A stretch of DNA of 64,000 bases from assembly GCA_900317405.1 (NCBI GenBank), contig ONGP01000017.1:16315-80314 (forward strand), given 5' to 3'. The stretch is from an uncultured Prevotella sp. (lineage in GTDB: Bacteria; Bacteroidota; Bacteroidia; Bacteroidales; Bacteroidaceae). How positions within the stretch are numbered: position 1 is the stretch's first letter; each line of letters opens with the position of its first letter. A model generated the notes under the pieces. It was given only the letters and a program-made list of their open reading frames with translations. It was not told the DNA's origin and did no database searches. A program made the translations under genes and the position numbers. Positions 51,678 through 60,020 of this stretch are shown piece after piece.

Positions 51678-54293
51678 TCATTCGTCTATAGTCCAATCTA
51701 TTCCAAGTGGGTTGTGACGCATCTCAAGTACCAGTGGCAGATTGTCGTCGCACTTAATCCACATCTCTGTACGATCGATATCAGCCTTCACATGTAGGGT
51801 TACATCCGATCTGTCAATCAATCTCCAAGTGATACCATCGTAGATGGTTACACCCGTCTGTTCCAACTCTCTGAATGCCTTGCAAGAGATAAAGGCGAAA
51901 GTGCCTTTGGCATCGTAGATAGCACCATCGGCAGATGGCATCTCCCAACAGAACCCGTTGCCCTTCTCCACGATGGCGCGAGGGACTCTGTAGGTTGCCT
52001 CTTTGCAAATCGCTATCAGCATGTCGCCTTGCCATCCGAAGGTTAGTGGCCAAGTGCGGAACTGCTTGTTGAGCGTAAAGTTGATGGCAGCTTTGAGCGA
52101 TGGGGTAGTCTTTGAGTTGTTTCCTACTGAGAAACTAGTTGTTTCTACGGGCGAAACACTTTGTTTCTCCATTGGTAACACTTTGTTTCCCTCATTGACA
52201 CTCTTGTTAGAAACGTAGAACACCAGTTCGCCGCCTTTCATCAGGTCGGCATGCTCCAGTCGCGCATCACTCAGCAGTTTGCCATTCAGCGTTACTTTCT
52301 CAAAGTGAGTGCCTTTGCCCTTCACCATCGCATGCAGCGATTTGCCATTAGATAGCTGCATTGTCCATTCTGCGATTAATGGCGAATGTAGCAGATAGTA
52401 ACTCTGACCTGCGTTAGGATAGAGTCCCATCATGTGGAAGGCTAACCACGACGACATAGCTCCGCTATCATCGTTTCCAGGCAGTCCGTCAGGCTTGTCG
52501 CTATAGTTCTGGGTGATAATTTGGCGAACACGATCAGAGGTAAGATCAGGTCGACCTATCCAGTGATACAGACACGGGGTGAGGAACGATGGCTCATTGC
52601 CCACATTGTAGCGCTTGCGGTCGAAGAACATATCCAGTCGCTTGCGGAAGGTCTCGGCTCCACCACAGGCCTCAATCAGTCCTGGCACATCGTGTGGGAT
52701 GCTGAGCGAATATTCTGCCGATAATGCCTCGTAGAAGAATGTGCTCCACCAAGGCAGATACCAAGGGGCGACCTTGGTGATAGGAGTATATGGTATCAGC
52801 GGATGATAAACCTTAGACTTGCCCCAGGGTACAGAATCCAGCCAACGGCCATCTGCATCCTTAGGCATGATGTAACCTTTTACATCGTCCCACTCGTAAT
52901 CTGCTCGCCATAGATTCTTCCAGTTCTGCGATTGGCGCAGGTAGCGATTGTAGATATCCATTCGACCTAAGCCCTTGGCAACCAGTGCGATACAATAGTC
53001 GTCGTAGGCGTACTCGATGGTGCGAGTGCCTGCGCGGTCGATGCCATAGGGCAGATAGCCATACTTCAGGTATTCGTGCAGTCCACCTCGTCCATGCTTC
53101 TCATGGTCGGCACCTGGGTCAACCTCAGCATCCTTCAGCATTGCTTCGAGAGCAAAATCGTAGTCGATGCCCTCAACGCCTTTGGCAAAGGCATCAGCTA
53201 TCACCACCTCTGCATTCGATCCGCCTTGGGTTCGTCCGTTACAGTCGCCACTTCGGGCATCGGGCATGTAACCCTCTCGTTTATAGATGTTTAGCAGCGA
53301 GTTTACTATCTCAGCCTCGCGCTTAGGGTCGATAAGCGTGATGAGTGGCGACGAGGAGCGATAGGTGTCCCAGATCGCGTAGTAGTCATCATAATAGGGT
53401 TTCTCTGTCCACTTTGGGTTCTCGCATGATTTATCAACAGGCATTATCATGGTGTGATAAAGTGCTGTGTAGAACATTCGCTTATCTGCATCAGTGCCTT
53501 TTATTTGTATGCGACTAAGAAGACTCTCCCAACTATTTCTAAGTTGCGCCAATTGCGTGTCGAAATCGCAGCTAGGAATATTGCGCTTAGCTTGTTGCTC
53601 GCTAACATACGATATGCCCACCTTAATATTAAGTAAAGTATCAATAAACTCCACAATGTTTTCGCCCTTCTGCTTAAACGGCTTGTCGCTTACCAGACAG
53701 AAATACACGGTATATGCATCGCCATTATTCCATCCGCCTCGAACTCGAGAGTAGCCACGAACCTCATGGTTGCTTACTATCTCAACTTCGCCACCAATAA
53801 ACTGTTGTTGCTCGCGAAGATCAGGCACAGGATTCTTGCCAAGATAATGTGTGGCATCGATAAGCAGTGAACCAGCTTTAGGATAGTGTATGCGATAGAA
53901 GGCACAACGATCAGAGGTCGTTATCTCAGTACGAATGCCACTCTCGAATGTAGTGGCATAATAACCCAGTGCAAACTCTTCGTTGGTGCGCTTCTGGGGG
54001 TTAACACCTGGTTGTATCAGGATGTTGCCATACTTCTGTCCACCACCTGTTCCGCTCACATGAGTCTGCGAGAAACCAGTTACCACTTCAGGCATCTTAG
54101 CCCATCCGGCATTGGGTTTCACTGTGCAATCTGGCCCAGGTTTACACATTCCAAACGGCATCGACGGACCAGGGAATGTTCTGCCCACACCCTCGCTACC
54201 AATACGTGGATCAACATACTGCCATACATCTGCTAAGCCTGCCATCGAATAAAGCAGCAGGCATGCGGTTAAAACGCTTGTTTTTAGTTTCAT
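51678..54293 (-). CDS. GH92 alpha-mannosidase with C-terminal extension, secreted
   Basis: About 871 residues from MKLKTSVLTACLLLYSMAGLA (signal peptide); this ATG lies just below the -7 box, and the upstream ORF part has no family content. GH92 segments are YVDPRIGSEGVGRTFPGPSMPFGM, HVSGTGGGQKYGNILIQPG, YYAIWDTYRSSSPLITLI, VGNEPSFLTPCLYHW (general acid) and LPGNDDSGAMSSWLAFHMMGLYP. After the GH92 domain the coding sequence passes through a 22-bp-repeat array (52119-52214) into about 130 residues I do not recognise. GH92 enzymes are calcium-dependent exo-mannosidases acting on N-glycans or yeast mannan. It is cotranscribed with the phosphatase-GH92 fusion. Confidence 0.9.
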   Translation of the reverse strand: MKLKTSVLTACLLLYSMAGLADVWQYVDPRIGSEGVGRTFPGPSMPFGMCKPGPDCTVKPNAGWAKMPEVVTGFSQTHVSGTGGGQKYGNILIQPGVNPQKRTNEEFALGYYATTFESGIRTEITTSDRCAFYRIHYPKAGSLLIDATHYLGKNPVPDLREQQQFIGGEVEIVSNHEVRGYSRVRGGWNNGDAYTVYFCLVSDKPFKQKGENIVEFIDTLLNIKVGISYVSEQQAKRNIPSCDFDTQLAQLRNSWESLLSRIQIKGTDADKRMFYTALYHTMIMPVDKSCENPKWTEKPYYDDYYAIWDTYRSSSPLITLIDPKREAEIVNSLLNIYKREGYMPDARSGDCNGRTQGGSNAEVVIADAFAKGVEGIDYDFALEAMLKDAEVDPGADHEKHGRGGLHEYLKYGYLPYGIDRAGTRTIEYAYDDYCIALVAKGLGRMDIYNRYLRQSQNWKNLWRADYEWDDVKGYIMPKDADGRWLDSVPWGKSKVYHPLIPYTPITKVAPWYLPWWSTFFYEALSAEYSLSIPHDVPGLIEACGGAETFRKRLDMFFDRKRYNVGNEPSFLTPCLYHWIGRPDLTSDRVRQIITQNYSDKPDGLPGNDDSGAMSSWLAFHMMGLYPNAGQSYYLLHSPLIAEWTMQLSNGKSLHAMVKGKGTHFEKVTLNGKLLSDARLEHADLMKGGELVFYVSNKSVNEGNKVLPMEKQSVSPVETTSFSVGNNSKTTPSLKAAINFTLNKQFRTWPLTFGWQGDMLIAICKEATYRVPRAIVEKGNGFCWEMPSADGAIYDAKGTFAFISCKAFRELEQTGVTIYDGITWRLIDRSDVTLHVKADIDRTEMWIKCDDNLPLVLEMRHNPLGIDWTIDE
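52119..52214. repeat. Intragenic 22-bp-period array GTTTC-N7-GAAAC, four units plus remnant
   Basis: GTTTCCTACTGAGAAAC (52119), GTTTCTACGGGCGAAAC (52141), GTTTCTCCATTGGTAAC (52163) and GTTTCCCTCATTGACAC (52185), period exactly 22, with a decayed fifth unit ending GAAAC at 52214. Lies in the linker between the GH92 domain and an unknown C-terminal domain, in the same orientation relative to the gene as the array at 12142. Confidence 0.92.
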
Positions 54294-54297
54294 GCAG

Positions 54298-54305
54298 CAA
54301 AGATA
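54298..54305 (-). promoter_or_regulatory. -7 box of the GH92 operon
   Basis: On the minus strand TATCTTTG followed by CTGC and then the ATG. Only 4 bases separate the box from the start codon. Confidence 0.65.
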
Positions 54306-54357
54306 CGAATAAGCGAGGAAAAAACCAAATAATTTTTGTGTTTTCAAGAATTTCTTG

Positions 54358-54365
54358 TATCTTTG
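54358..54365 (+). promoter_or_regulatory. -7 box of the queC operon
   Basis: TATCTTTG followed by CAACC, 18 bases before the ATG at 54384; AAGGGAG in between serves as ribosome-binding site. Confidence 0.75.
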
Positions 54366-54383
54366 CAACCAAAAAGGGAGAAT

Positions 54384-55037
54384 ATGAAGGACTGTATATT
54401 GATTCTAAGCGGTGGACTTGACTCAACTACCTTATTATACGACTATAAAGATCGCATTGCTCTGGCCATTTCGTTTGATTATGGCAGCAATCATAATGCT
54501 AAGGAAATCCCCTTTGCCCGTTTGCATTGCGAACGATTAGGCATAAAGCACATCGTTATCCCCCTGGAGTTTATGGGACAGTACTTCCGCAGTTCGCTGT
54601 TGTCGGGCGACGACGCTATACCAGAGGGACACTATGCCGATGAGAATATGAAGTCGACAGTAGTACCATTCCGCAATGGTATCATGTTGGCCGTAGCTAC
54701 AGGTATGGCAGAATCTAACAATCTGCAGTATGTGATGATGGCCAATCATGGAGGCGACCACACCATCTACCCAGATTGTCGCCCAGAGTTTGTTGAAGCA
54801 TTCGACCAAGCTGCTCATGCAGGAACATATAATGGTGTGAGACTTCTTTCGCCCTATTGCAATATGACCAAGGGACAGATTGCCGCAAGAGGTAAGCAGC
54901 TTGGCATCGATTATGCCGAAACCTGGTCGTGCTATCGAGGCGGCGACAGGCATTGCGGCAAGTGTGGCACTTGCGTTGAGCGCAAAGAAGCACTGGCTGC
55001 TGCAGGAATAGATGACCCAACAGAATACGAAGATTAA
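54384..55037 (+). CDS. queC: 7-cyano-7-deazaguanine synthase
   Basis: A 217-residue cytoplasmic enzyme of queuosine-precursor (preQ0) synthesis. It has the PP-loop LILSGGLDSTTLLYDY and the zinc-binding cysteines in CYRGGDRHCGKCGTCVERKEAL. I start at MKDCILIL because AAGGGAG precedes it and the upstream ORF part runs through the promoter. It is followed 7 bases later by the binding-protein gene, an unusual neighbour. No queD, queE or queF is in the window. Confidence 0.95.
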   Translation: MKDCILILSGGLDSTTLLYDYKDRIALAISFDYGSNHNAKEIPFARLHCERLGIKHIVIPLEFMGQYFRSSLLSGDDAIPEGHYADENMKSTVVPFRNGIMLAVATGMAESNNLQYVMMANHGGDHTIYPDCRPEFVEAFDQAAHAGTYNGVRLLSPYCNMTKGQIAARGKQLGIDYAETWSCYRGGDRHCGKCGTCVERKEALAAAGIDDPTEYED

Positions 55038-55044
55038 AAAGAAT

Positions 55045-55995
55045 ATGAAGGAAAAATTACTAATACTATCATTACTACTAACGGTATGTTTGCCCATAGC
55101 GGCACAGCAGGCAAACAATAAGTTTGTCTTCACGCCTCAGTGGACTGCCCATGCCCAGTTTGCTGGTTATTACGTGGCCAAGGAGAAGGGATTCTATAAG
55201 CAGGCAGGCCTGGATGTCGACATAATACATCCCTCAGTATCGCAGACTGCTATGAACCGTCTTCAGAATCGCGAGAGTCAGGCCACTACGCTTCAGCTCT
55301 GTCAGGCCATGGAGATAATCGACAACGGAATATCTCTGGTAAACATCCTGCAGACATCGATGAACAACGGTACTGTTATCGTGTCGCGTCGCGATAAGGA
55401 CCCGCTAACCCAGCGTGGAGCACGTGTTGGTATGTGGCACGCAGGTTTCAGTCAGATACCTATCTGCATGAGCAAAAAGGAGAGACTCAACTACAAGTGG
55501 ATACGTTTCACGTCGAATGTCGACCTGTTTCTTAAGGGCGCCATCGACGGCACTCTGGCTATGAGTTACAACGAGTACTACCAACTGATGCAGATGGGAT
55601 TCACCTTTACTGAGAAGAACGTGTATCGTTTCTGCGATCATGGCTACAATATCCAGGAGGATGGTGTGTATATGCGTCGCGACTATTACGAGGCTCATAA
55701 GGACCAGGCTCGTAAGTTTGCCCAGGCCAGTAAGAAGGGTTGGGAGTGGGCCGCTGAGCATCAGGAGGAGACACTCGACATAGTAATGAAATATGTACGC
55801 GAGAACCATATCACAACCAATCGTGTGCTACAGCGACTGATGCTGAAGGAAGTGCTTCGACTGCAGGTTGACCAGAAGTCGAAAAAGCGCGAGTACCGTT
55901 TGCGTCCTGATATGGTGAAGTTTGCCAGCAAACTGATGAAGGAGTGCCAGTTGCTGAAGAACGAGGTGACATATAATCAACTGATAGCTGATTAG
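55045..55995 (+). CDS. THI5/NMT1-like periplasmic substrate-binding protein
   Basis: A 316-residue exported protein (MKEKLLILSLLLTVCLPIAAQ) of the SsuA/THI5/NMT1 binding-protein group. The N-terminal ligand-pocket motif QWTAHAQFAGYYVAKEKGFYKQAGLDVDI is typical of proteins that bind pyrimidine, thiamin-precursor or sulfonate-like ligands. No ABC permease or ATPase is adjacent. Instead the two genes that follow encode Cache-HAMP-PP2C phosphatases, the first starting only 4 bases after this stop. I infer that it may present a ligand to their periplasmic sensors rather than serve transport. Confidence 0.82.
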   Translation: MKEKLLILSLLLTVCLPIAAQQANNKFVFTPQWTAHAQFAGYYVAKEKGFYKQAGLDVDIIHPSVSQTAMNRLQNRESQATTLQLCQAMEIIDNGISLVNILQTSMNNGTVIVSRRDKDPLTQRGARVGMWHAGFSQIPICMSKKERLNYKWIRFTSNVDLFLKGAIDGTLAMSYNEYYQLMQMGFTFTEKNVYRFCDHGYNIQEDGVYMRRDYYEAHKDQARKFAQASKKGWEWAAEHQEETLDIVMKYVRENHITTNRVLQRLMLKEVLRLQVDQKSKKREYRLRPDMVKFASKLMKECQLLKNEVTYNQLIAD

Positions 55996-55999
55996 GAGT

Positions 56000-57928
56000 A
56001 TGAGAATCCCAATGAGCCGCTATATCCGCCACTCGCTATCCAGGAGGCTTAGCCTGCTGATAGTGCTTATCGCTACAATTATCTTTGTGGCGGCATTGGG
56101 ATTTATGTTTGTCGAGTCGCGCAAAGCCGTTCGCGAGGAGGCTATCAGCAGTGCTACTGAGACGCTCGACAACACAGTGTTGCGTGTAAACAGTCTGTTG
56201 GATCGTGTAGTTATAGCCACAGACAACTTCGAGTGGTTGCCTGCACGCCATCTCAACACTCCTGATTCGATGTTCACGTATTCAGCGCGAATACTTAGGT
56301 GCAATCCTGACCTTAATGGTTGCTCGATATCATTCGAGCCTGACCTCTTTAAGGATAAGGGCCGTTATTTCTCGGCCTATAGCTACAACAATCATGGTAC
56401 AATCGAAACCACTCAAGAGGGTAACGAACAATACGAGTACTTCTACTTCGACTGGTATCAGATGGCTAAGTTGCTAGACTATCCAGTGTGGACGGAACCT
56501 TTTGTCGACTACAACCCTGAGGCCATCTATACCCAGGAGGTTATAGCATCGTATTGCAAACCTCTTAGGGATAACGATGGAAACTATGTAGGTACGATAT
56601 CTACTGACATTTCGCTGGAGTGGTTGTCGAAAACTATATCTGAGGTTAAGCCCTATCCCAACTCATATAGTATTATGATAGGTGCGGGTGGAACATACTT
56701 TGTTCATCCAGACTCCACCAAACTCTTCAACGAGACAATTTTTACTCCCACACTAGAAAAGCCAGATACAGCCCTTACAGCTCTAGGTCATGCCATGCAG
56801 CGTGGAGAAACAGGCATGCGACAGCTTATGTTTGAGGGGCAGGACTGTTATGTGTTCTATAAGGCGCTAGGATCTACAGGATGGAGTGTTGCCATCGTGT
56901 GTCCAGAGAGTGATATCTTTGGTGGCTATAATCGATTGTATAGAATCGTTATCGCCATCGTGATTCTTGGATTGATAGTTATGCTGTTTGTGTTCAGTCG
57001 CATCATTGGTCATGAACTGAAACCTCTGCATACACTGGCTCTCCAGGCCGAGACTATCGCCTCTGGTCAGTTCGACAAGACTCTGCCTGAGGATAAGCGT
57101 ATCGACGAGATAGGTTCGCTTAACCACACGTTCAGCAATATGCAGCACTCGTTGGTTAACTTCATCGAGGAGCTTAAGAATACCACAGCTATGAAGGCCT
57201 CTATCGAGAGTGAGCTAAAGGTGGCAAGCGATATCCAGATGGGCTTGATTCCCAGACAATTTCCACCATTCCCCGATCGGCAGGATATCGATCTCTATGC
57301 ATCGATGACACCTGCTAAGGAGGTGGGAGGCGACCTGTACGATTACTTCCTGCAGGATGAGCGATTATACTTCTGTATAGGCGATGTGTCAGGCAAGGGT
57401 ATCCCCGCATCTATGTTTATGGCCATCACTCGCAATCTGTTCCGTATCATCGCACAACAGAATCGTGCTCCATGGGAGGTAGCTACACAGATGAACGCAT
57501 TCCTTACAAGAGACAACGAGCAGAGTATGTTTGTAACCATGTTTATTGGTATGATTGATCTGCGAAAGGGCCAGATGGAGTTCTGCAACTGTGGCCATAA
57601 TGCACCAATACTCGACGGAAAGTTCCTTGAGGCAAAGGATAACAACCAGCCTCTCGGCCTTTGGGAGAGCAAGTCATTCAATGGCGAAGTTATCGAGGAT
57701 ATTCTCGACAAGCAGTTACTGCTTTATACTGACGGTCTGAACGAGGCCGAGAATCAGCAGCAAGAACGTTTGGGCGACGAACGATTGCTAGAACTGATGC
57801 AGGATTCTACCCATATCAGTTCTGAGGAGGTAATCACCAAGTTAAAGGCCGCTGTTATCAATCATCGTGCTGGAGCTGAGCCCAACGACGATCTAACATT
57901 ATTATGTCTGTCAATCAAATCGCTATGA
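56000..57928 (+). CDS. Cache-HAMP-PP2C (SpoIIE/RsbU-type) membrane phosphatase A
   Basis: A 642-residue membrane protein: helix 1 near residues 18-38 (LLIVLIATIIFVAALGFMFV), a periplasmic double-Cache sensor to about 305, helix 2 (VIAIVILGLIVMLFVFS), then HAMP (GHELKPLHTLALQAETIASGQ), a short coiled region (ESELKVASDIQMGLIPRQFPP) and a PP2C phosphatase. Metal-binding motifs are VGGDLYDYF, GDVSGKGIPASMFMA and EPNDDLTLLCL. Such proteins usually dephosphorylate an anti-sigma-factor antagonist; no STAS or kinase partner is in the window. MRIPMSRY (56000) is used, with MSRY (56012) as alternative. The stop overlaps the next start as ATGA. Confidence 0.92.
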   Translation: MRIPMSRYIRHSLSRRLSLLIVLIATIIFVAALGFMFVESRKAVREEAISSATETLDNTVLRVNSLLDRVVIATDNFEWLPARHLNTPDSMFTYSARILRCNPDLNGCSISFEPDLFKDKGRYFSAYSYNNHGTIETTQEGNEQYEYFYFDWYQMAKLLDYPVWTEPFVDYNPEAIYTQEVIASYCKPLRDNDGNYVGTISTDISLEWLSKTISEVKPYPNSYSIMIGAGGTYFVHPDSTKLFNETIFTPTLEKPDTALTALGHAMQRGETGMRQLMFEGQDCYVFYKALGSTGWSVAIVCPESDIFGGYNRLYRIVIAIVILGLIVMLFVFSRIIGHELKPLHTLALQAETIASGQFDKTLPEDKRIDEIGSLNHTFSNMQHSLVNFIEELKNTTAMKASIESELKVASDIQMGLIPRQFPPFPDRQDIDLYASMTPAKEVGGDLYDYFLQDERLYFCIGDVSGKGIPASMFMAITRNLFRIIAQQNRAPWEVATQMNAFLTRDNEQSMFVTMFIGMIDLRKGQMEFCNCGHNAPILDGKFLEAKDNNQPLGLWESKSFNGEVIEDILDKQLLLYTDGLNEAENQQQERLGDERLLELMQDSTHISSEEVITKLKAAVINHRAGAEPNDDLTLLCLSIKSL

Positions 57929-59856
57929 AGAATCCACTGATCTATATACGCAAGTCGCTCTCCAGGAGATTAAGCATCATAATAGTGCTTATAGCCACCA
58001 TTATCTTTGTGGCTGCCCTGGGATTTGTGTTTGTGGAGTCGCGTAAGGCTGTTCGACAGGAGGCTATCAATCGTGCCACCAAGGTGCTCGACAACACTGT
58101 TCTACGTGTAAACAGCCTGTTGGATCGTGTGGTCATAGCGTCCGATAATTTTATATGGCTTCCTGGTCGCAATGTGAATAAGCCCGACTCGATGTTTGCT
58201 TATTCCAAGCACCTCCTTATGAGCAACCCCGACCTTAATGGTTGCTCAATAGCCTTCGAACCTGATTTCTACAAGGATAAGGGCAAAGGTAGGTATTTCT
58301 CTGCCTTCAGCTACAACAACCAGGGCACCATCGAGACCACTCAGGAGGGTAACGACCAGTACGAGTACTTCTATATGGACTGGTATCAGTTGCCAAAACT
58401 CCTCGACCGTCCGTGCTGGATTGAGCCTTTTGCCGATTATAATCCAGGAGAAATATACTCTACGGAGGTGATAGGGTCGTATTGCAGACCGATTAAGGAT
58501 GAAAAGGGTACGTATGTTGGCACACTGTCGGTAGACGTGTCAATGGAGTGGATATCTAAGACGATATCAGCAGTTAAGCCCTATCCCAACTCGTATAGCA
58601 TAATGATTGGTGCTGGTGGTACATTCTTTGTGCATCCAGACACCACTAAACTACTGCATGAAACTATCTTTACCCCAACGCTCGAGAAGCCTGACACAGC
58701 TCTCACAGCCCTTGGTCACGCCATGCAGCGTGGCGAAACAGGTATGCGCCATCTCATGTTCGAGGGTCAGGACTGCTATGTGTTCTACAAGCCACTGGGT
58801 TCTACTGGTTGGAGTGTAGCTATCGTATGTCCAGAACACGACATTTTTGGTGGATACAACAGGCTGGCAAATATAGTTGTCATCATCGTTATCGTAGGAT
58901 TGATTCTGATGCGCATCATCTTCAATCGTGTTATCAGTCGCGAGCTGAAACCTCTTAAGGCACTCGCACTCCAGGCAGAGACGATAGCCTCTGGACAATT
59001 CTATAAGAAATTCCCCAAGGCAAGGCGTGTCGACGAGATAGGCAAGCTTAACCATTCGTTCATCAACATGCGTCTCTCGCTTGTTAAATACATCAATGAG
59101 CTGAAGCATAATACAGCCATGAAGGCTGCTATCGAGAGTGAGCTTAAGGTGGCAAGCGATATCCAGATGGGTATGATACCAAGAGTGTTCCCTCCATTCC
59201 CCAATCGTCAGGATATCGATCTCTATGCATCGATGACTCCTGCCAAGGAGGTTGGTGGCGACTTGTACGACTACTTCATACAGGACGAGCGACTGTATTT
59301 CTGCATTGGCGATGTGTCAGGTAAGGGAATTCCTGCCTCGATGTTCATGGCTGTCACAACCGATTTGTTCCGAATCTTTGCCAAGCAGAATCGTGCCCCA
59401 TGGGATATTGCCACACAGATGAACTCATTCCTTGTAAAGGACAACGAGCAGAGCATGTTTGTAACCATGTTTATAGGTTTGATCGACCTGCGCAAGGGCC
59501 AGATGGAGTTCTGCAACTGTGGTCATAACGCACCAGTACTCGACGGCCAGTTCCTTGAGGCCAAAGACACCAACCAGCCACTCGGCCTATGGGAGTGTAA
59601 CGCATTCAATGGAGAAGTAATCGATGATATCCGTGATAAGCAGCTGTTGCTATACACAGACGGTCTGAACGAAGCCGAGAACCAACAGCAGGACCGCCTA
59701 GGCGACGATCGCATATTGGAACTAATGTCCGATACCGCCAACCTAACCTCAGAGGAAATCATCAACAAACTCAAGGAAGCCGTAGCCACCCACCGCTCCG
59801 GCGCCGAGCCAAACGACGACCTCACCCTCCTCTGCCTTAAGATCAAGAAGCTATAG
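57925..59856 (+). CDS. Cache-HAMP-PP2C (SpoIIE/RsbU-type) membrane phosphatase B
   Basis: A 643-residue tandem paralogue of the preceding gene with the same architecture and most residues identical by eye throughout, including SGKGIPASMFMA and EPNDDLTLLCL. The start MKNPLIYIRK (57925) overlaps the preceding stop as ATGA, so I prefer it to the ATG 21 bases upstream. Differences gather in the sensor (IWLPGRNVNKPD versus EWLPARHLNTPD, and KGKGRYFSAF with a two-residue insertion) and around HAMP (FYKKFPKARRVDEIGKL). Both phosphatase domains look active, so the pair may sense different ligands and converge on one partner. Confidence 0.92.
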   Translation: MKNPLIYIRKSLSRRLSIIIVLIATIIFVAALGFVFVESRKAVRQEAINRATKVLDNTVLRVNSLLDRVVIASDNFIWLPGRNVNKPDSMFAYSKHLLMSNPDLNGCSIAFEPDFYKDKGKGRYFSAFSYNNQGTIETTQEGNDQYEYFYMDWYQLPKLLDRPCWIEPFADYNPGEIYSTEVIGSYCRPIKDEKGTYVGTLSVDVSMEWISKTISAVKPYPNSYSIMIGAGGTFFVHPDTTKLLHETIFTPTLEKPDTALTALGHAMQRGETGMRHLMFEGQDCYVFYKPLGSTGWSVAIVCPEHDIFGGYNRLANIVVIIVIVGLILMRIIFNRVISRELKPLKALALQAETIASGQFYKKFPKARRVDEIGKLNHSFINMRLSLVKYINELKHNTAMKAAIESELKVASDIQMGMIPRVFPPFPNRQDIDLYASMTPAKEVGGDLYDYFIQDERLYFCIGDVSGKGIPASMFMAVTTDLFRIFAKQNRAPWDIATQMNSFLVKDNEQSMFVTMFIGLIDLRKGQMEFCNCGHNAPVLDGQFLEAKDTNQPLGLWECNAFNGEVIDDIRDKQLLLYTDGLNEAENQQQDRLGDDRILELMSDTANLTSEEIINKLKEAVATHRSGAEPNDDLTLLCLKIKKL

Positions 59857-59976
59857 TATTATTGGGATGGACAATCGGTTTTTGGCCAATTCTTTTTCCT
59901 ACATCCCATCGCGTTAAAAATAAAAAACAATCGAAAGATTTTAAGCATAAAACTTGTATAATTCCTAACTTTATTA

Positions 59977-59984
59977 TACTTTTG
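59977..59984 (+). promoter_or_regulatory. -7 box of the LRR protein gene
   Basis: TACTTTTG followed by CAACT, 36 bases before the ATG at 60021. Confidence 0.65.
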
Positions 59985-60020
59985 CAACTCAAATGATCAA
60001 ACATAAATAACAAAGTAAAA

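Noticed and set aside
55045-55995. Thiamin-precursor ABC transporter system
   Set aside because: Only the binding protein is present; no permease, ATPase or thiamin gene or TPP riboswitch was seen nearby.
59857-59935. GGGATG/CATCCC inverted repeat after the second PP2C gene as terminator
   Set aside because: The loop is over 30 bases and no T tract follows, so it was not listed as a terminator.
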